The notes: generated by a model not told the origin, from the letters alone. Shown: positions 8,740 through 18,519, counted from the first letter of the stretch. The stretch is 64,000 nucleotides of DNA from Pseudomonadota bacterium (GCA_023418595.1 JAEZZI010000002.1:54545-118544); one strand, 5' to 3'. Program-made: numbers and translations.

Positions 8740-9537
8740 TCAGGCCGCGGGTTTCCTGAACCGGATGGTCATCCGGTCGCTTTCGCCGATCGCCTGATAT
8801 TTGGCGCGATCGACATCCTTGAGCCGCAGCACAGGCGGCAGGGTCCAGACGCCTTCCGGCCAGTCGGCGGTGTCCTTGGGATTGGCGTTGACTTCCGACT
8901 GGCCATCGACGGTGAAGCCCGCCTTTTGCGCCAGCGCAACGACCGAGCTGACTTTCATATAGCCGCTCTTTTCCTCGGCGGCGGCGTCGCGGTTCTCAGG
9001 CAGGCGGTGTTCGACGACGCCCAGCACCCCGCCGGGTTTCAGCACGCGATAGGCTTCGGCGAATACCTTTTCGGCATTTTCGACGCCGCCCATCCGCCAG
9101 TTGTGGACGTTGCGAAAGGTCAGCACCACGTCCGCCGAACTGGCGTCGATGCCGGTGCGACCGGTGGCGGGATCATAGGGCGCGGTCTCTACCCGGCCAT
9201 AGGTCGAGGCGTCCTTCGCTTTCAGTCCCTCGATCCCGCGCAGACCGTTGGCCGGGGCGACGCCGATCAGGCGACCGGCCTTCAGATAGGGGGCGAGGAT
9301 TTCGGTGTACCAGCCGCCGCCCGGCCACAGTTCGACCACGGTATCGGTCGGCTTCACCTGGAAAAAGGCCAAGGTTTCGGCCGGATTGCGATACCGGTCG
9401 CGCGCGGTGTTGGTGGGCGTGCGCGTGCCTGCCGACACGGCGGCGTCGATGGCGACGCGGTTGCTGTCCTGTGCGGCGATGGCGGCAGTGGTCACGCCGA
9501 TCGCGGCGGCTGCGACGAACAGAAGGGGATTTCGCAT
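8740..9537 (-). CDS. Exported class I SAM-dependent methyltransferase-like protein
   Basis: The 265-residue protein starts with a clear Sec signal peptide (MRNPLLFVAAAAIGVTTAAIAAQ), so it should be periplasmic. The mature part shows a methyltransferase fold: TVVELWPGGGWYTEILAPYL as motif I, then a DVVLTFRNVHNW segment and the KPGGVLGVVEHR strand typical of class I enzymes. Periplasmic SAM methyltransferases are puzzling because SAM is cytoplasmic, but this exported family is widespread in sphingomonads and related bacteria and its substrate is unknown to me. The gene stands alone, with a divergent small membrane gene 58 bases upstream. Confidence 0.8.
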   Translation of the reverse strand: MRNPLLFVAAAAIGVTTAAIAAQDSNRVAIDAAVSAGTRTPTNTARDRYRNPAETLAFFQVKPTDTVVELWPGGGWYTEILAPYLKAGRLIGVAPANGLRGIEGLKAKDASTYGRVETAPYDPATGRTGIDASSADVVLTFRNVHNWRMGGVENAEKVFAEAYRVLKPGGVLGVVEHRLPENRDAAAEEKSGYMKVSSVVALAQKAGFTVDGQSEVNANPKDTADWPEGVWTLPPVLRLKDVDRAKYQAIGESDRMTIRFRKPAA

Positions 9538-9595
9538 CGGGGTCTCTCCAAATTCCGGCGGGGGCTTCTATATCGTCCGCGAAACTGGAGCAGGG

Positions 9596-9799
9596 ATGGA
9601 CCTGATGCAACATGGATTGTTGGCCGGGCTGGGCAGCCTGGTTGCCGTGGCGGTCGCCAGCGGCGTCGCCGAACATCGCCGCAAGAACCGCCGCAACATC
9701 GATCGGGTGGGGATCATGCCGTGGACCACGGTGCATGTGATCGCGGTGATCGGCGCGGCGATGATGGCGCTCTACGGGTTCAGGATGGGCGGCTGGTAG
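9596..9799 (+). CDS. Small two-helix membrane protein
   Basis: This 67-residue hypothetical protein has two hydrophobic segments (LLAGLGSLVAVAVASGVA and HVIAVIGAAMMALYGFRM) separated by a basic loop (EHRRKNRRNIDR). It starts at an ATG with CAGGG just upstream, 58 bases from the divergent methyltransferase-like start. The frame continues further upstream, but that part lies inside the opposite gene. I do not recognise a function; the basic loop suggests a cytoplasmic turn between two inner-membrane helices. Confidence 0.6.
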   Translation: MDLMQHGLLAGLGSLVAVAVASGVAEHRRKNRRNIDRVGIMPWTTVHVIAVIGAAMMALYGFRMGGW

Positions 9800-9805
9800 G
9801 GCTTG

Positions 9806-9932
9806 AATTCCTCCCCCATCGGGGGAGGGGGACCACCCGAAGGATGGTGGAGGGGGCGCCATAGACACAGTGCTTCGTGGCACCCCTTCCGTCAGCAATT
9901 CGTGCGGCCACCTCCCCCGATGGGGGAGGAGT
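9806..9932. repeat. Composite palindromic repeat, family D
   Basis: Two short palindromes, CCTCCCCCATCGGGGGAGG near the left end and CCTCCCCCGATGGGGGAGG near the right end, bracket about 90 bases that include ACCACCCGAAGGATGGTGG. The whole unit is itself inverted. Related units are at 11830-11925 and 39506-39635. It sits between two convergent genes. Confidence 0.85.
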
Positions 9933-9937
9933 GAACG

Positions 9938-11470
9938 TTACAGACACGCCTCGAGCAATGCCTGGTCGAAGCCGAATTGCTTGGCCTTGTCGAGCGTGTA
10001 GGGGCGCAGACCCATCGAACGATATTCGCCGATAATCTTGCCGTCGGCGGACTCGTCCAGATATTCGAATTTGAACAATTCCTGCGTCACGATCACCGGG
10101 CCTTCCATGCCGATGACCTCGGTGATGTTGGTGACCCGGCGCGAACCGTCGCGGAGGCGCTTCACCTGAACGATCAGATCGACCGAATCGGCGATCTGGC
10201 GACTGATGGCTTCCTTGGGCACCTTGATGTCCGACATCATCACCATGTTCTCCATACGCGCCAGGCACTCGCGCGGGGAGTTGGAGTGGAGCGTCGCCAT
10301 CGACCCGTCGTGACCGGTGTTCATCGCAGCGAGCAGATCGAAACATTCAGACCCACGAATTTCGCCCAGGATGATGCGGTCGGGACGCATACGCAGCGCG
10401 TTCTTGACGAGGTCGCGGATGGTGATTTCGCCTTGCCCCTCAAGATTGGGCGGGCGGGTTTCGAGCGGCAGCCAGTGCGGCTGTTGCAGGCGGAGTTCGG
10501 CGGCGTCCTCGATCGTCAGAACGCGCTCGCCGGGGTCGATCATCTTCGACAATGCATTGAGCATCGTCGTCTTGCCCGAGCCGGTGCCGCCCGAAATGAC
10601 GACGTTGAACCGGCACGCGCCCGCGATCTTCAGCGCGGTCGCCATCTGCGTGCTCATCGACCCGAAGCCGGCCATCATGTCGAGCGTGATCGGCTTGGCC
10701 GAGAATTTACGGATCGAGATCGCAGTGCCGCGAAGCGACAGCGGCGGGACGATGACGTTGACGCGGCTGCCGTCCTTCAGGCGGGCGTCGGCCAGCGGCG
10801 TGGTCTGGTCGACGCGGCGTCCGACCGAGTTGCAGATGCGCTGGGCGATCTGGAACAGATGCTCTTCGTCGCGAAATTGGATGTTGGCGAGTTCGAGCTT
10901 GCCCTTGCGCTCGACATAGGTCTGCTCGGGACCATTGACCATGATATCGGAGATGTTGGCGTCGGCCAGCAATTCCTCGAGCGGGCCAAGGCCCAGCAAC
11001 TCGTCGACCAGCACCTTTTCCAACGCGAATTGCTCGCGCCGGTTGAGCGTCAGTTTCAGCTCGGCGAGCACCTCGCCAATGATCGGGCGGAATTCCTCGG
11101 CCAGCTCGTCCTTACTCAGCGTCGCGGCGGCTTCGGGATCGACGCGTTCGAGCAGGCGGGGCAGCACCTGTTCCTTGATCCGGTGGATCGAGGATTCGAA
11201 TCCCTCGACCCGGCTGTTGCCGGCTTCGCCCGATGCCGACTGACGGTCGGCCAGGCGTTGCAGCGCGGCGTCGTTGGGCCCGGCGATCGCGGGCTCGGAC
11301 GGGAAGGCAGGTTCGGCGGCGCCAAGCGATGCGGGCTCGATCGGCGGAAATTGCGTTCCGTGATCGGGTTCGGCGGGTCGCGCACCGCCGCCCTGCATTG
11401 GTCGGGCGACACCGAATGCGGGGCGGGTACCCGTCCCACCGGGTCCGCTGCGTCGTCCGAATGCACTCAT
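9938..11470 (-). CDS. cpaF: CpaF/TadA-type pilus secretion ATPase
   Basis: The 510-residue secretion ATPase has a disordered Gly/Pro/Arg-rich first ~80 residues, then the CpaF N-terminal domain and the ATPase core. Walker A is GGTGSGKTT; the Asp box, Walker B region (RMRPDRIILGEIRGSE) and His box (TGHDGSMATLHSNSP) are all present. In Caulobacter and relatives CpaF drives assembly of Flp/Tad adhesive pili. No other cpa/tad gene is in this window, so it is separated from the rest of that machinery; here it follows atpC on the same strand after about 100 bases. The start is placed at MSAFGRR; an earlier in-frame ATG at 11503 adds 11 residues. Confidence 0.9.
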   Translation of the reverse strand: MSAFGRRSGPGGTGTRPAFGVARPMQGGGARPAEPDHGTQFPPIEPASLGAAEPAFPSEPAIAGPNDAALQRLADRQSASGEAGNSRVEGFESSIHRIKEQVLPRLLERVDPEAAATLSKDELAEEFRPIIGEVLAELKLTLNRREQFALEKVLVDELLGLGPLEELLADANISDIMVNGPEQTYVERKGKLELANIQFRDEEHLFQIAQRICNSVGRRVDQTTPLADARLKDGSRVNVIVPPLSLRGTAISIRKFSAKPITLDMMAGFGSMSTQMATALKIAGACRFNVVISGGTGSGKTTMLNALSKMIDPGERVLTIEDAAELRLQQPHWLPLETRPPNLEGQGEITIRDLVKNALRMRPDRIILGEIRGSECFDLLAAMNTGHDGSMATLHSNSPRECLARMENMVMMSDIKVPKEAISRQIADSVDLIVQVKRLRDGSRRVTNITEVIGMEGPVIVTQELFKFEYLDESADGKIIGEYRSMGLRPYTLDKAKQFGFDQALLEACL

Positions 11471-11568
11471 CTTGGCCCTCTTCACCCTGGGATGACTGGG
11501 CAAGAGGATTAGGCGGTAAGGTTTTACAATTGCCTAACCAAATCTGTCAGGCACGTTATTCGATCGCC

Positions 11569-11820
11569 TCAGCCGACCTGTTCGGCCAGCACCGTCAGGC
11601 CCTTTGCCCCGACCTCGGCGAAACCGCCCTGGATGCGGATCGTCTCGGGCTCGCCCTTTTCCGTGCGATAGATGGCGAGGTCGCCGTCGCGGATGGTGGA
11701 CATCAGCGGCGCATGGCCTTCGAGCACGCCGAAATCGCCCTCGGTGCCGGGGACGACGACCATGTACACGTCCTCTGCGCGGACGAGCTTTTCGGGGGTG
11801 ACGAGTTCGAAGTGCAGCAT
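11569..11820 (-). CDS. atpC: ATP synthase F1 epsilon subunit, short form
   Basis: The 83-residue protein corresponds to the N-terminal beta-sandwich of epsilon (MLHFELVTPEK...GDFGVLEGHAPLMS) and stops about where the C-terminal helical hairpin begins in E. coli epsilon (about 139 residues). The reading frame ends cleanly without a broken remnant, so this is a natural short form, as I recall for other sphingomonads, and not a truncation. Lack of the helices means loss of the epsilon-type inhibition seen in E. coli; alphaproteobacteria often use a separate zeta inhibitor. It is the last gene of the atp operon, separated from atpD by a family D repeat. Confidence 0.92.
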   Translation of the reverse strand: MLHFELVTPEKLVRAEDVYMVVVPGTEGDFGVLEGHAPLMSTIRDGDLAIYRTEKGEPETIRIQGGFAEVGAKGLTVLAEQVG

Positions 11821-11829
11821 TTCATCAAT

Positions 11830-11925
11830 CTCCCCCCTCCCGCTGGCGGGAGGGGTCGGGGGAGGGGGTGTCAATCTAGGGAGGGCGAGGGCCTTCCCTA
11901 ACCCCTCCCGCAAGCGGGAGGGGAA
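11830..11925. repeat. Family D repeat between atpD and atpC
   Basis: It contains CCCCTCCCGCTGGCGGGAGG on the left and CCCCTCCCGCAAGCGGGAGG on the right, each a perfect hairpin, separated by about 45 bases. It occupies nearly the whole atpD-atpC gap and might lower expression of atpC relative to atpD, or protect upstream mRNA. Confidence 0.85.
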
Positions 11926-11931
11926 TTTAGC

Positions 11932-13404
11932 TTAAGCCTCGTCGGCCATCTTCTGGGCCTTGGCGATCACGTCCTCGATCCCGCCGACCATGTAGAAGGC
12001 GCTTTCGGGGAGATGGTCGTACTCGCCGTCGACGACTGCCTTGAACGATTTGATCGTGTCTTCGATCTGCACGAACTTGCCCGAAATGCCGGTGAAGACT
12101 TCGGCGACGTGGAAGGGCTGCGACAGGAAGCGCTGAATCTTGCGCGCGCGCGCGACGATCAGCTTATCCTCTTCGGAAAGCTCGTCCATGCCCAGGATGG
12201 CGATGATGTCCTGCAGCGACTTGTACTTTTGCAGGATCGACTGGACCGCGCGCGCGGTGTCGTAGTGATCCTGACCGACGACGCGCGGCTCGAGCACGCG
12301 GCTGGTCGAATCGAGCGGATCGACCGCCGGATAGATGCCGAGTTCCGAGATCGCACGATTGAGAACGGTGGTCGCGTCGAGATGGGCGAACGAGGTTGCA
12401 GGGGCCGGATCGGTCAAATCGTCGGCAGGCACGTAGATCGCCTGAACGCTGGTGATCGACCCCTTGTTGGTCGAGGTGATGCGTTCCTGAAGCGCGCCCA
12501 TATCGGTCGACAGGGTAGGCTGATAGCCCACCGCCGATGGAATACGGCCGAGCAGCGCCGACACTTCCGAACCCGCCTGGGTAAAGCGGAAGATGTTGTC
12601 GACGAAGAACAGAACGTCCTGGCCTTCGACATCGCGGAAATATTCGGCGATCGTCAGGCCCGACAGCGCGACGCGTGCGCGGGCGCCCGGCGGCTCGTTC
12701 ATCTGTCCATAGACCAGCGCGACCTTCGATCCTTCCGACTGCGGATTGCCGTCGGCATCCTTGGCGATGACGTCTGCGTCGAGAAATTCGTGATAGAGGT
12801 CGTTGCCTTCGCGGGTGCGCTCACCGACGCCCGCGAAGACCGAGGTGCCGCCATGGCCCTTGGCGATGTTGTTGATCAGTTCCTGAATCAGAACCGTCTT
12901 GCCGACGCCTGCGCCGCCGAACAGACCGATCTTGCCGCCCTTTGCGTAAGGCGCGAGCAGGTCGATGACCTTGATGCCCGTCACCAGGATCGAGCTTTCG
13001 GTCGACTGGTCGATGAAGTCCGGCGCCTTGGCGTGGATGGGCGCGGTGTCGGTGTGGCCGACAGGACCGCGTTCGTCGATCGGCTCGCCGACGACGTTCA
13101 GGATGCGGCCGAGGGTCTTGGGGCCGACGGGGACGCGGATTTGCGATCCGGTGTCGGTGACGCTCTGGCCGCGGGTCAGGCCGTCGGTCGCGTCCATCGC
13201 GATCGTGCGGACGGTGTTCTCGCCCAGATGCTGCGCGACTTCGAGGACCAGGCGCTGGCCGTTATTGTCGGTTTCCAGCGCCGACAGGATCGCCGGCAGT
13301 TCGCCATCGAACGACACGTCGACGACGGCGCCGATGACCTGGGAGATGCGGCCGACATTGTTGGTCGTCGCCTTGGGAGCGGTGATTTCTGCGGCGGTTG
13401 CCAT
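11932..13404 (-). CDS. atpD: ATP synthase F1 beta subunit
   Basis: This is the 490-residue catalytic subunit of F1. The P-loop GGAGVGKTVLIQE, the catalytic Glu region GVGERTREGNDLYHE, the Walker B strand VLFFVDNIFRFTQAGSEVSALLGR and the DELSEEDK (DELSEED-type) loop are all intact. It synthesises ATP at the alpha/beta interface during rotation of gamma. Length and order (after atpG, before atpC) are standard. A short Ala/Thr-rich N-terminal extension precedes the conserved GRISQVIGAVVDV. Confidence 0.98.
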   Translation of the reverse strand: MATAAEITAPKATTNNVGRISQVIGAVVDVSFDGELPAILSALETDNNGQRLVLEVAQHLGENTVRTIAMDATDGLTRGQSVTDTGSQIRVPVGPKTLGRILNVVGEPIDERGPVGHTDTAPIHAKAPDFIDQSTESSILVTGIKVIDLLAPYAKGGKIGLFGGAGVGKTVLIQELINNIAKGHGGTSVFAGVGERTREGNDLYHEFLDADVIAKDADGNPQSEGSKVALVYGQMNEPPGARARVALSGLTIAEYFRDVEGQDVLFFVDNIFRFTQAGSEVSALLGRIPSAVGYQPTLSTDMGALQERITSTNKGSITSVQAIYVPADDLTDPAPATSFAHLDATTVLNRAISELGIYPAVDPLDSTSRVLEPRVVGQDHYDTARAVQSILQKYKSLQDIIAILGMDELSEEDKLIVARARKIQRFLSQPFHVAEVFTGISGKFVQIEDTIKSFKAVVDGEYDHLPESAFYMVGGIEDVIAKAQKMADEA

Positions 13405-13432
13405 GTGCTGCTTCCTTGCGTGTCGAGACGTT

Positions 13433-14323
13433 TTAGAGCGCTTCCGCGCCCGAGATGATTTCCACCAGTTCGGTCGTGATCGCGGCCTGGCGCTGGCGGT
13501 TATATTCGATGTTCAGGCGCTTGATGAGGTCGCCCGCGTTGCGCGTCGCATTATCCATCGCGGTCATTTTCGACCCCTGTTCGGACGCGGCGTTCTCGCG
13601 CATCGCCTTGAAGATCTGGATGGCGACGTTGCGCGGGAGCAGATCGGCGAGGATCGATTCCTCGTCCGGCTCGTAGGTGACGACCGCGCCGCCCTCCAGG
13701 TCCGCCGCCGCACCGTCGGCGACGACCGGCAGTTTGACCGGCAGCAATTGCTGCATCGTCGGCTCCTGCGTCAGCACCGTCTTGAACGTCGAATAGAAGA
13801 GGTGCGCGACGTCGAACTCGCCCGCTTCGAAGCGCGCGATCAGGTCGTCGGCATAGCCGCGCGCGTCGGCAAAGGTCAGCTTGCCGAGGTCGCCGGGTTC
13901 GATCCCGTGCTTCATCCGCTCGCGGTAAAGGCGGTTGAGGACCGCGCGGCCCTTCTTGCCGATGGTGTAGAATTCGACGTCCTTGCCAGCGGCGATCAGC
14001 TTGTCGGCTTCGCGGCGGGCAAGGCGGGCGATGTTGGTGTTGAACGCACCCGCCAGCCCCTTGTCCGACGTGGCGACGACGAACAGATGCTTCTGGTCGC
14101 GACCGGTGCCTGCGAGCAGCGGCGACGATCCCTCGGTCACCTGAACCTTCGACGCGAGCGACGCGACGACCGCTTCCAGCCGCTCGGCATAGGGGCGACC
14201 GGCTTCGGCGGCTTCCTGCGCGCGACGCAGCTTCGCCGCGGCGACCATCTTCATCGCCTTGGTGATCTTCTGGGTCGATTTCACCGACCCGATCCGGAGT
14301 TTCAGCGCCTTGAGAGAGGCCAT
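13433..14323 (-). CDS. atpG: ATP synthase F1 gamma subunit
   Basis: The 296-residue rotor shaft has the conserved N-terminal helix (MASLKALKLRIGSVKSTQKITKAM) and C-terminal helix (MDNATRNAGDLIKRLNIEYNRQRQAAITTELVEIISGAEAL) that together form the coiled coil inside the alpha3-beta3 ring. The length is typical. It couples proton flow through Fo to catalysis in beta. The gap to atpA upstream holds a family C repeat. Confidence 0.98.
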   Translation of the reverse strand: MASLKALKLRIGSVKSTQKITKAMKMVAAAKLRRAQEAAEAGRPYAERLEAVVASLASKVQVTEGSSPLLAGTGRDQKHLFVVATSDKGLAGAFNTNIARLARREADKLIAAGKDVEFYTIGKKGRAVLNRLYRERMKHGIEPGDLGKLTFADARGYADDLIARFEAGEFDVAHLFYSTFKTVLTQEPTMQQLLPVKLPVVADGAAADLEGGAVVTYEPDEESILADLLPRNVAIQIFKAMRENAASEQGSKMTAMDNATRNAGDLIKRLNIEYNRQRQAAITTELVEIISGAEAL

Positions 14324-14336
14324 GTTCTTCCTACCT

Positions 14337-14418
14337 CGTCATCCCGGCGAAAGCCGGGATCTCGTGCAACAAACCGCGCGCTGGCGGCCCGAGACCCCAG
14401 CTTTCGCTGGGGTGACGG
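14337..14418. repeat. Family C repeat between atpA and atpG
   Basis: The left palindrome is ATCCCGGCGAAAGCCGGGAT and the right is CCCCAGCTTTCGCTGGGG; GTCAT and GTGAC tags at the outer edges make the unit inverted overall. It fills most of the 99-base gap inside the ATP synthase operon. Confidence 0.85.
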
Positions 14419-14422
14419 TTAC

Positions 14423-15952
<1,530 letters not shown>

Positions 15953-15961
15953 TGTCGTGCC

Positions 15962-16516
15962 TTAGCCTTTCATCGCGTGCGCGAGGGTGTTGAGACGGGT
16001 CTTGATCGAGCTGTCGATCATCTGGCTGCCGATCTTCACGATCAGTCCGCCAAGGAGCGAGGGATCGACGCGAAGGTCGAGGGTGACGTCGCGACCGACG
16101 CGGGTGCGCAGCGCCTGTTTCAGTTCCTTGACCTGATCGTCGGTCAGCGGATGGGCGGAGGCGACCTCGGCGGTCACTTCGCCGCGGTGCCGGGCGGCGA
16201 GCGCGCGGAAGTCGCGGATGATTGCCGACAGGCTCGACAGGCGGCGGTTCTGTGCGAGCACGCCCAGGAAATTCTTGGTGATGGGGTCGATGCCCATCAC
16301 GTCGGCGGCGGCGACGACCGCCTTGCCGGCAGCGGTGCGGTTGACCAGCGGGCTGGCGGCGAGTTCGGCGAATTCGGCGGATTCGCTCAATGCCTGGCGC
16401 AGCTTGACCAGGCTGGCCTCGACCGCGTCGATCGACTTCGCCTCGCGCGCCAGATCGAACAGGGCGGTGGCGTAACGCCCGCTAAGGCTTGCCTGAATAC
16501 CGGCGGAATGATCCAC
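15962..16516 (-). CDS. atpH: ATP synthase F1 delta subunit
   Basis: The 184-residue protein is the stator subunit that joins the top of F1 to the b subunits. It shows the OSCP/delta pattern: N-terminal helical domain (SGRYATALFDLAREAKSID) and the C-terminal LLGGLIVKIGSQMIDSSIKTRLNTL motif. The frame is open for hundreds of codons upstream, but conservation begins at about 16500, so a GTG start at 16516 is chosen; a GGGGA about 10 bases upstream could serve as its ribosome site. It is the first gene of the atpHAGDC operon. The Fo genes are not in this window, which is usual for alphaproteobacteria. Confidence 0.93.
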   Translation of the reverse strand: MDHSAGIQASLSGRYATALFDLAREAKSIDAVEASLVKLRQALSESAEFAELAASPLVNRTAAGKAVVAAADVMGIDPITKNFLGVLAQNRRLSSLSAIIRDFRALAARHRGEVTAEVASAHPLTDDQVKELKQALRTRVGRDVTLDLRVDPSLLGGLIVKIGSQMIDSSIKTRLNTLAHAMKG

Positions 16517-16577
16517 GCGTGACGGTCCCCGTGTGACGAGTAAGATGGCCCCATGCGAAAAGAGGGCCGAACGATGC

Positions 16578-16627
16578 GGCCCCCGATGGGTTCGCGGCGC
16601 GGTTAGCATCGGGGGCCGGGGGATGCA
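16578..16627. promoter_or_regulatory. Large hairpin in the atpH-marR divergent region
   Basis: GGCCCCCGATG at 16578-16588 pairs perfectly with CATCGGGGGCC at 16617-16627, a GC-rich 11-base stem around a 28-base spacer. Depending on where transcription starts it would lie in the leader of the ATP synthase operon or upstream of marR. The function is unknown; a leader attenuator or mRNA stabiliser is possible. Confidence 0.5.
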
Positions 16628-16644
16628 AGACGGAGTCTGGCGTT

Positions 16645-16668
16645 GGTTGACTAGGAAACTAGTTTGCG
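16645..16668. promoter_or_regulatory. Probable MarR-type operator
   Basis: The dyad ACTAG-GAAA-CTAGT (16650-16663) sits 18 bases before the marR ATG, inside the extended context TTGACTAGGAAACTAGTTTG. Short dyads with TAG half-sites near the own start codon are common MarR-family operators, so autorepression is likely. TTGAC at its left edge could also be a -35 element covered by the repressor. Confidence 0.6.
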
Positions 16669-16681
16669 AGAGTTGGGCGGC

Positions 16682-17137
16682 ATGGAAAGCCCCGAACGAT
16701 CGCTCGCCACCATGCTTCGAATGGCTGCCGGAAGGCTGGCGGTCGCCGAAGCGGCGGCGTTGCGCGCGCAGGGCGTGACCGCGGCGGAGGCGGTGCTGTT
16801 GCGCGAACTCCATGCGGCGGGCGCGGTCGCGCCGAGCGTGCTCGCCGACCGGCTGGGGATGACGCGCGGGGCGGTAACAAAGCTGGTCGACCGGCTGAAG
16901 GCGAAACAATATCTGGTGCGCGCGAAAGGCCGCGGCGACGGGCGGATGCAGACGATCGCCTTGACGGGGGCGGGAGCAAAGCTGGTGCCGGAACTGGATG
17001 CGGTGGCGGCGGACGTGGAACGCGCGGTGTTCGCAAGGCTGGATGCAGCGGGCCGGACGGGGCTGGTGAAGGGGTTGCGCAAGGTCGCGGGTGATTGGCC
17101 GGCGTGTCCGTCCGGATCGAACGGGTCCGGGCGCTAG
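16682..17137 (+). CDS. MarR family transcriptional regulator
   Basis: The 151-residue winged-helix regulator shows recognition-helix region APSVLADRLGMTRGAVTKLVDRLKAK followed by the wing YLVRAKGRGDGRMQTIALTGAGAKLV. The flanking helices would form the dimer interface. The ATG at 16682 is preferred to the TTG at 16664. An operator-like dyad lies immediately upstream, pointing to autoregulation. Divergent atpH and the following S1/P1 nuclease gene (39 bases downstream, same strand) are its neighbours; no efflux pump, a frequent MarR target, is adjacent. Confidence 0.88.
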   Translation: MESPERSLATMLRMAAGRLAVAEAAALRAQGVTAAEAVLLRELHAAGAVAPSVLADRLGMTRGAVTKLVDRLKAKQYLVRAKGRGDGRMQTIALTGAGAKLVPELDAVAADVERAVFARLDAAGRTGLVKGLRKVAGDWPACPSGSNGSGR

Positions 17138-17176
17138 CGTCTTGGCAGGGTTCCCAGCGCGTCCTAAAGCGCAACC

Positions 17177-18064
17177 ATGATCTGCCGCATCCTGCTCGCC
17201 GCCGCTGCGGCTGTCACCTTTGCCCTGCCCGCCCCGGCGCTTGCCTATTGGGAGTTCGGGCATGAGGCGGTCGCGACCATCGCGCGGCTCAACGTGACGC
17301 CGGAGACGCGGGCGAAGATCTTTGCGCTGCTGCGCCAGCAATCGTTGCTTAACACCCCGACCTGTCCGGCGGGGACGATGGAGGCGGCGAGCGTGTGGGC
17401 GGATTGCGTCAAGCCGCTGGGGCAGCGGTTCAGCTATGCCAACAACTGGCATTATCAGAACGTCCATGTCTGCAAGCCGTTCGACATTAAATCCAACTGT
17501 CCCGACGGCAATTGCGTGTCGGCGCAGATCGACCGGATGGCCGCGCTGCTCCAGGACAAGGCGGTGCCGGAGGCGGAAAAGGTCCAGGCGCTCGTCTTCC
17601 TGATCCATCTGGTCGGCGATCTCCACATGCCGCTCCACGCGGGTGATCGCGGCGACCTTGGCGGCAATCGCGTCCCCGCCGCCTACGGCCTATGGGCGCC
17701 CGAGCGGTTCAACCTGCACAGCCTGTGGGACGGGTATCTGGCCGAACGCGCGATTACGACGCCGCCGGAAATCCGCCGCGCCTATTCGGATGAGGAGCGC
17801 GCGAGCATCTGGGGCGGGACGGTCGAGGACTGGAGCCGCGAAAGCTGGCAGGCCAGCCGCGACGTCGCCTACGCGACTGCCGCTGGTGGCGATCCGTGCG
17901 CGGAAATCGAAGGCCGCGCGGTGCATGACGATGCGATGATCGCCAAGATCGTCCCGACCGCACGCGAGCAGGTGATGAAAGGTGGCCTGCGTCTGGCAAA
18001 ACGGCTGGACGAGGCGTTCGACCCCGCCAAGGCGTTCGATTCGCGCGAGCGTCGGCGGCGTTAG
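17177..18064 (+). CDS. S1/P1-type nuclease, exported
   Basis: The 295-residue secreted zinc nuclease probably degrades single-stranded DNA/RNA and 3'-nucleotides. The signal peptide (ICRILLAAAAAVTFALPAPALA) is followed by YWEFGHEAVA; in S1/P1 enzymes the mature N terminus and the nearby His bind zinc. Other ligand segments are NWHYQNVHV, the HLVGDLHMPLHAGDRGDLGGN block and NLHSLWDGYL. If the peptide is cut after ALA, Tyr and not Trp would be the N-terminal residue. Phosphate or nucleotide scavenging is the likely role. It follows marR by 39 bases and could be cotranscribed. Confidence 0.9.
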   Translation: MICRILLAAAAAVTFALPAPALAYWEFGHEAVATIARLNVTPETRAKIFALLRQQSLLNTPTCPAGTMEAASVWADCVKPLGQRFSYANNWHYQNVHVCKPFDIKSNCPDGNCVSAQIDRMAALLQDKAVPEAEKVQALVFLIHLVGDLHMPLHAGDRGDLGGNRVPAAYGLWAPERFNLHSLWDGYLAERAITTPPEIRRAYSDEERASIWGGTVEDWSRESWQASRDVAYATAAGGDPCAEIEGRAVHDDAMIAKIVPTAREQVMKGGLRLAKRLDEAFDPAKAFDSRERRRR

Positions 18065-18080
18065 GGACTGCTGCCTTAGC

Positions 18081-18157
18081 CGTTCGTTTCGAGCGGACTC
18101 GAGCCACACACCCTGACCGCCAGCTTAACGTTTCTCGACTTCGCTCGAAACGAACGG
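18081..18157. repeat. Family B repeat, imperfect copy
   Basis: The right arm, containing CTCGACTTCGCTCGAAACG, matches the family B element at 2913-3001 closely. The left arm CGTTCGTTTCGAGCGGACTC is partly diverged. It lies between the nuclease gene and a small membrane gene. Confidence 0.8.
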
Positions 18158-18225
18158 GTCCAGATTTGGAACGCCCCCCGTCCCCGCCCGTTGGTCGGTC
18201 AACATATTGAACCACGGAGGAAATC

Positions 18226-18519
18226 ATGGCGCGCAACACAGGCAAGCGAGTGAGCAAGCGGACGATCGGGCTGGCGGCACTGGGAACGGTCGTCGGCGCC
18301 GGTGCTGCGGCTTTCGCAGCCTTCAGGATGATGAAAGCGCCCGGCGAAGGCCATGCCGCACCCGACCTCGCCCCCGACGCCGAACCGACGGACCGTGCGC
18401 CGGAGGCGTTTCGCCCCGATCCGCAGGCACCGGTTTCCTCAGCCGAGCGTGAAGCGCTGCGGCCGGTCACGTCCCCCGTTCCTGCATCCGTGGATCGCGA
18501 AAGTGTCCCGCTGAGCTAA
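18226..18519 (+). CDS. Small single-pass membrane protein, hypothetical
   Basis: The 97-residue protein has a basic N terminus (MARNTGKRVSKR), one hydrophobic Ala/Gly-rich helix (TIGLAALGTVVGAGAAAFAAF) and a long Pro/Ala/Asp/Glu-rich tail that looks disordered. GGAGG about 8 bases upstream of the ATG is a good ribosome site. I do not recognise a family. The charge pattern suggests the basic end is cytoplasmic and the acidic tail periplasmic. Confidence 0.65.
   Translation: MARNTGKRVSKRTIGLAALGTVVGAGAAAFAAFRMMKAPGEGHAAPDLAPDAEPTDRAPEAFRPDPQAPVSSAEREALRPVTSPVPASVDRESVPLS

Noticed and set aside
8495..8797. Possible 100-codon plus-strand gene between lacI and the methyltransferase-like gene
   Set aside because: No ribosome site, it runs into the convergent gene, and it covers a hairpin; no protein-like pattern.
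11569..11820. atpC as a truncated pseudogene
   Set aside because: The short form is complete for the beta-sandwich domain, has a clean stop, and short epsilon subunits are normal in this group as I recall.
16517..17638. Upstream extension of atpH by several hundred codons
   Set aside because: It runs through marR and the nuclease gene on the other strand. Family similarity begins near the GTG at 16516.
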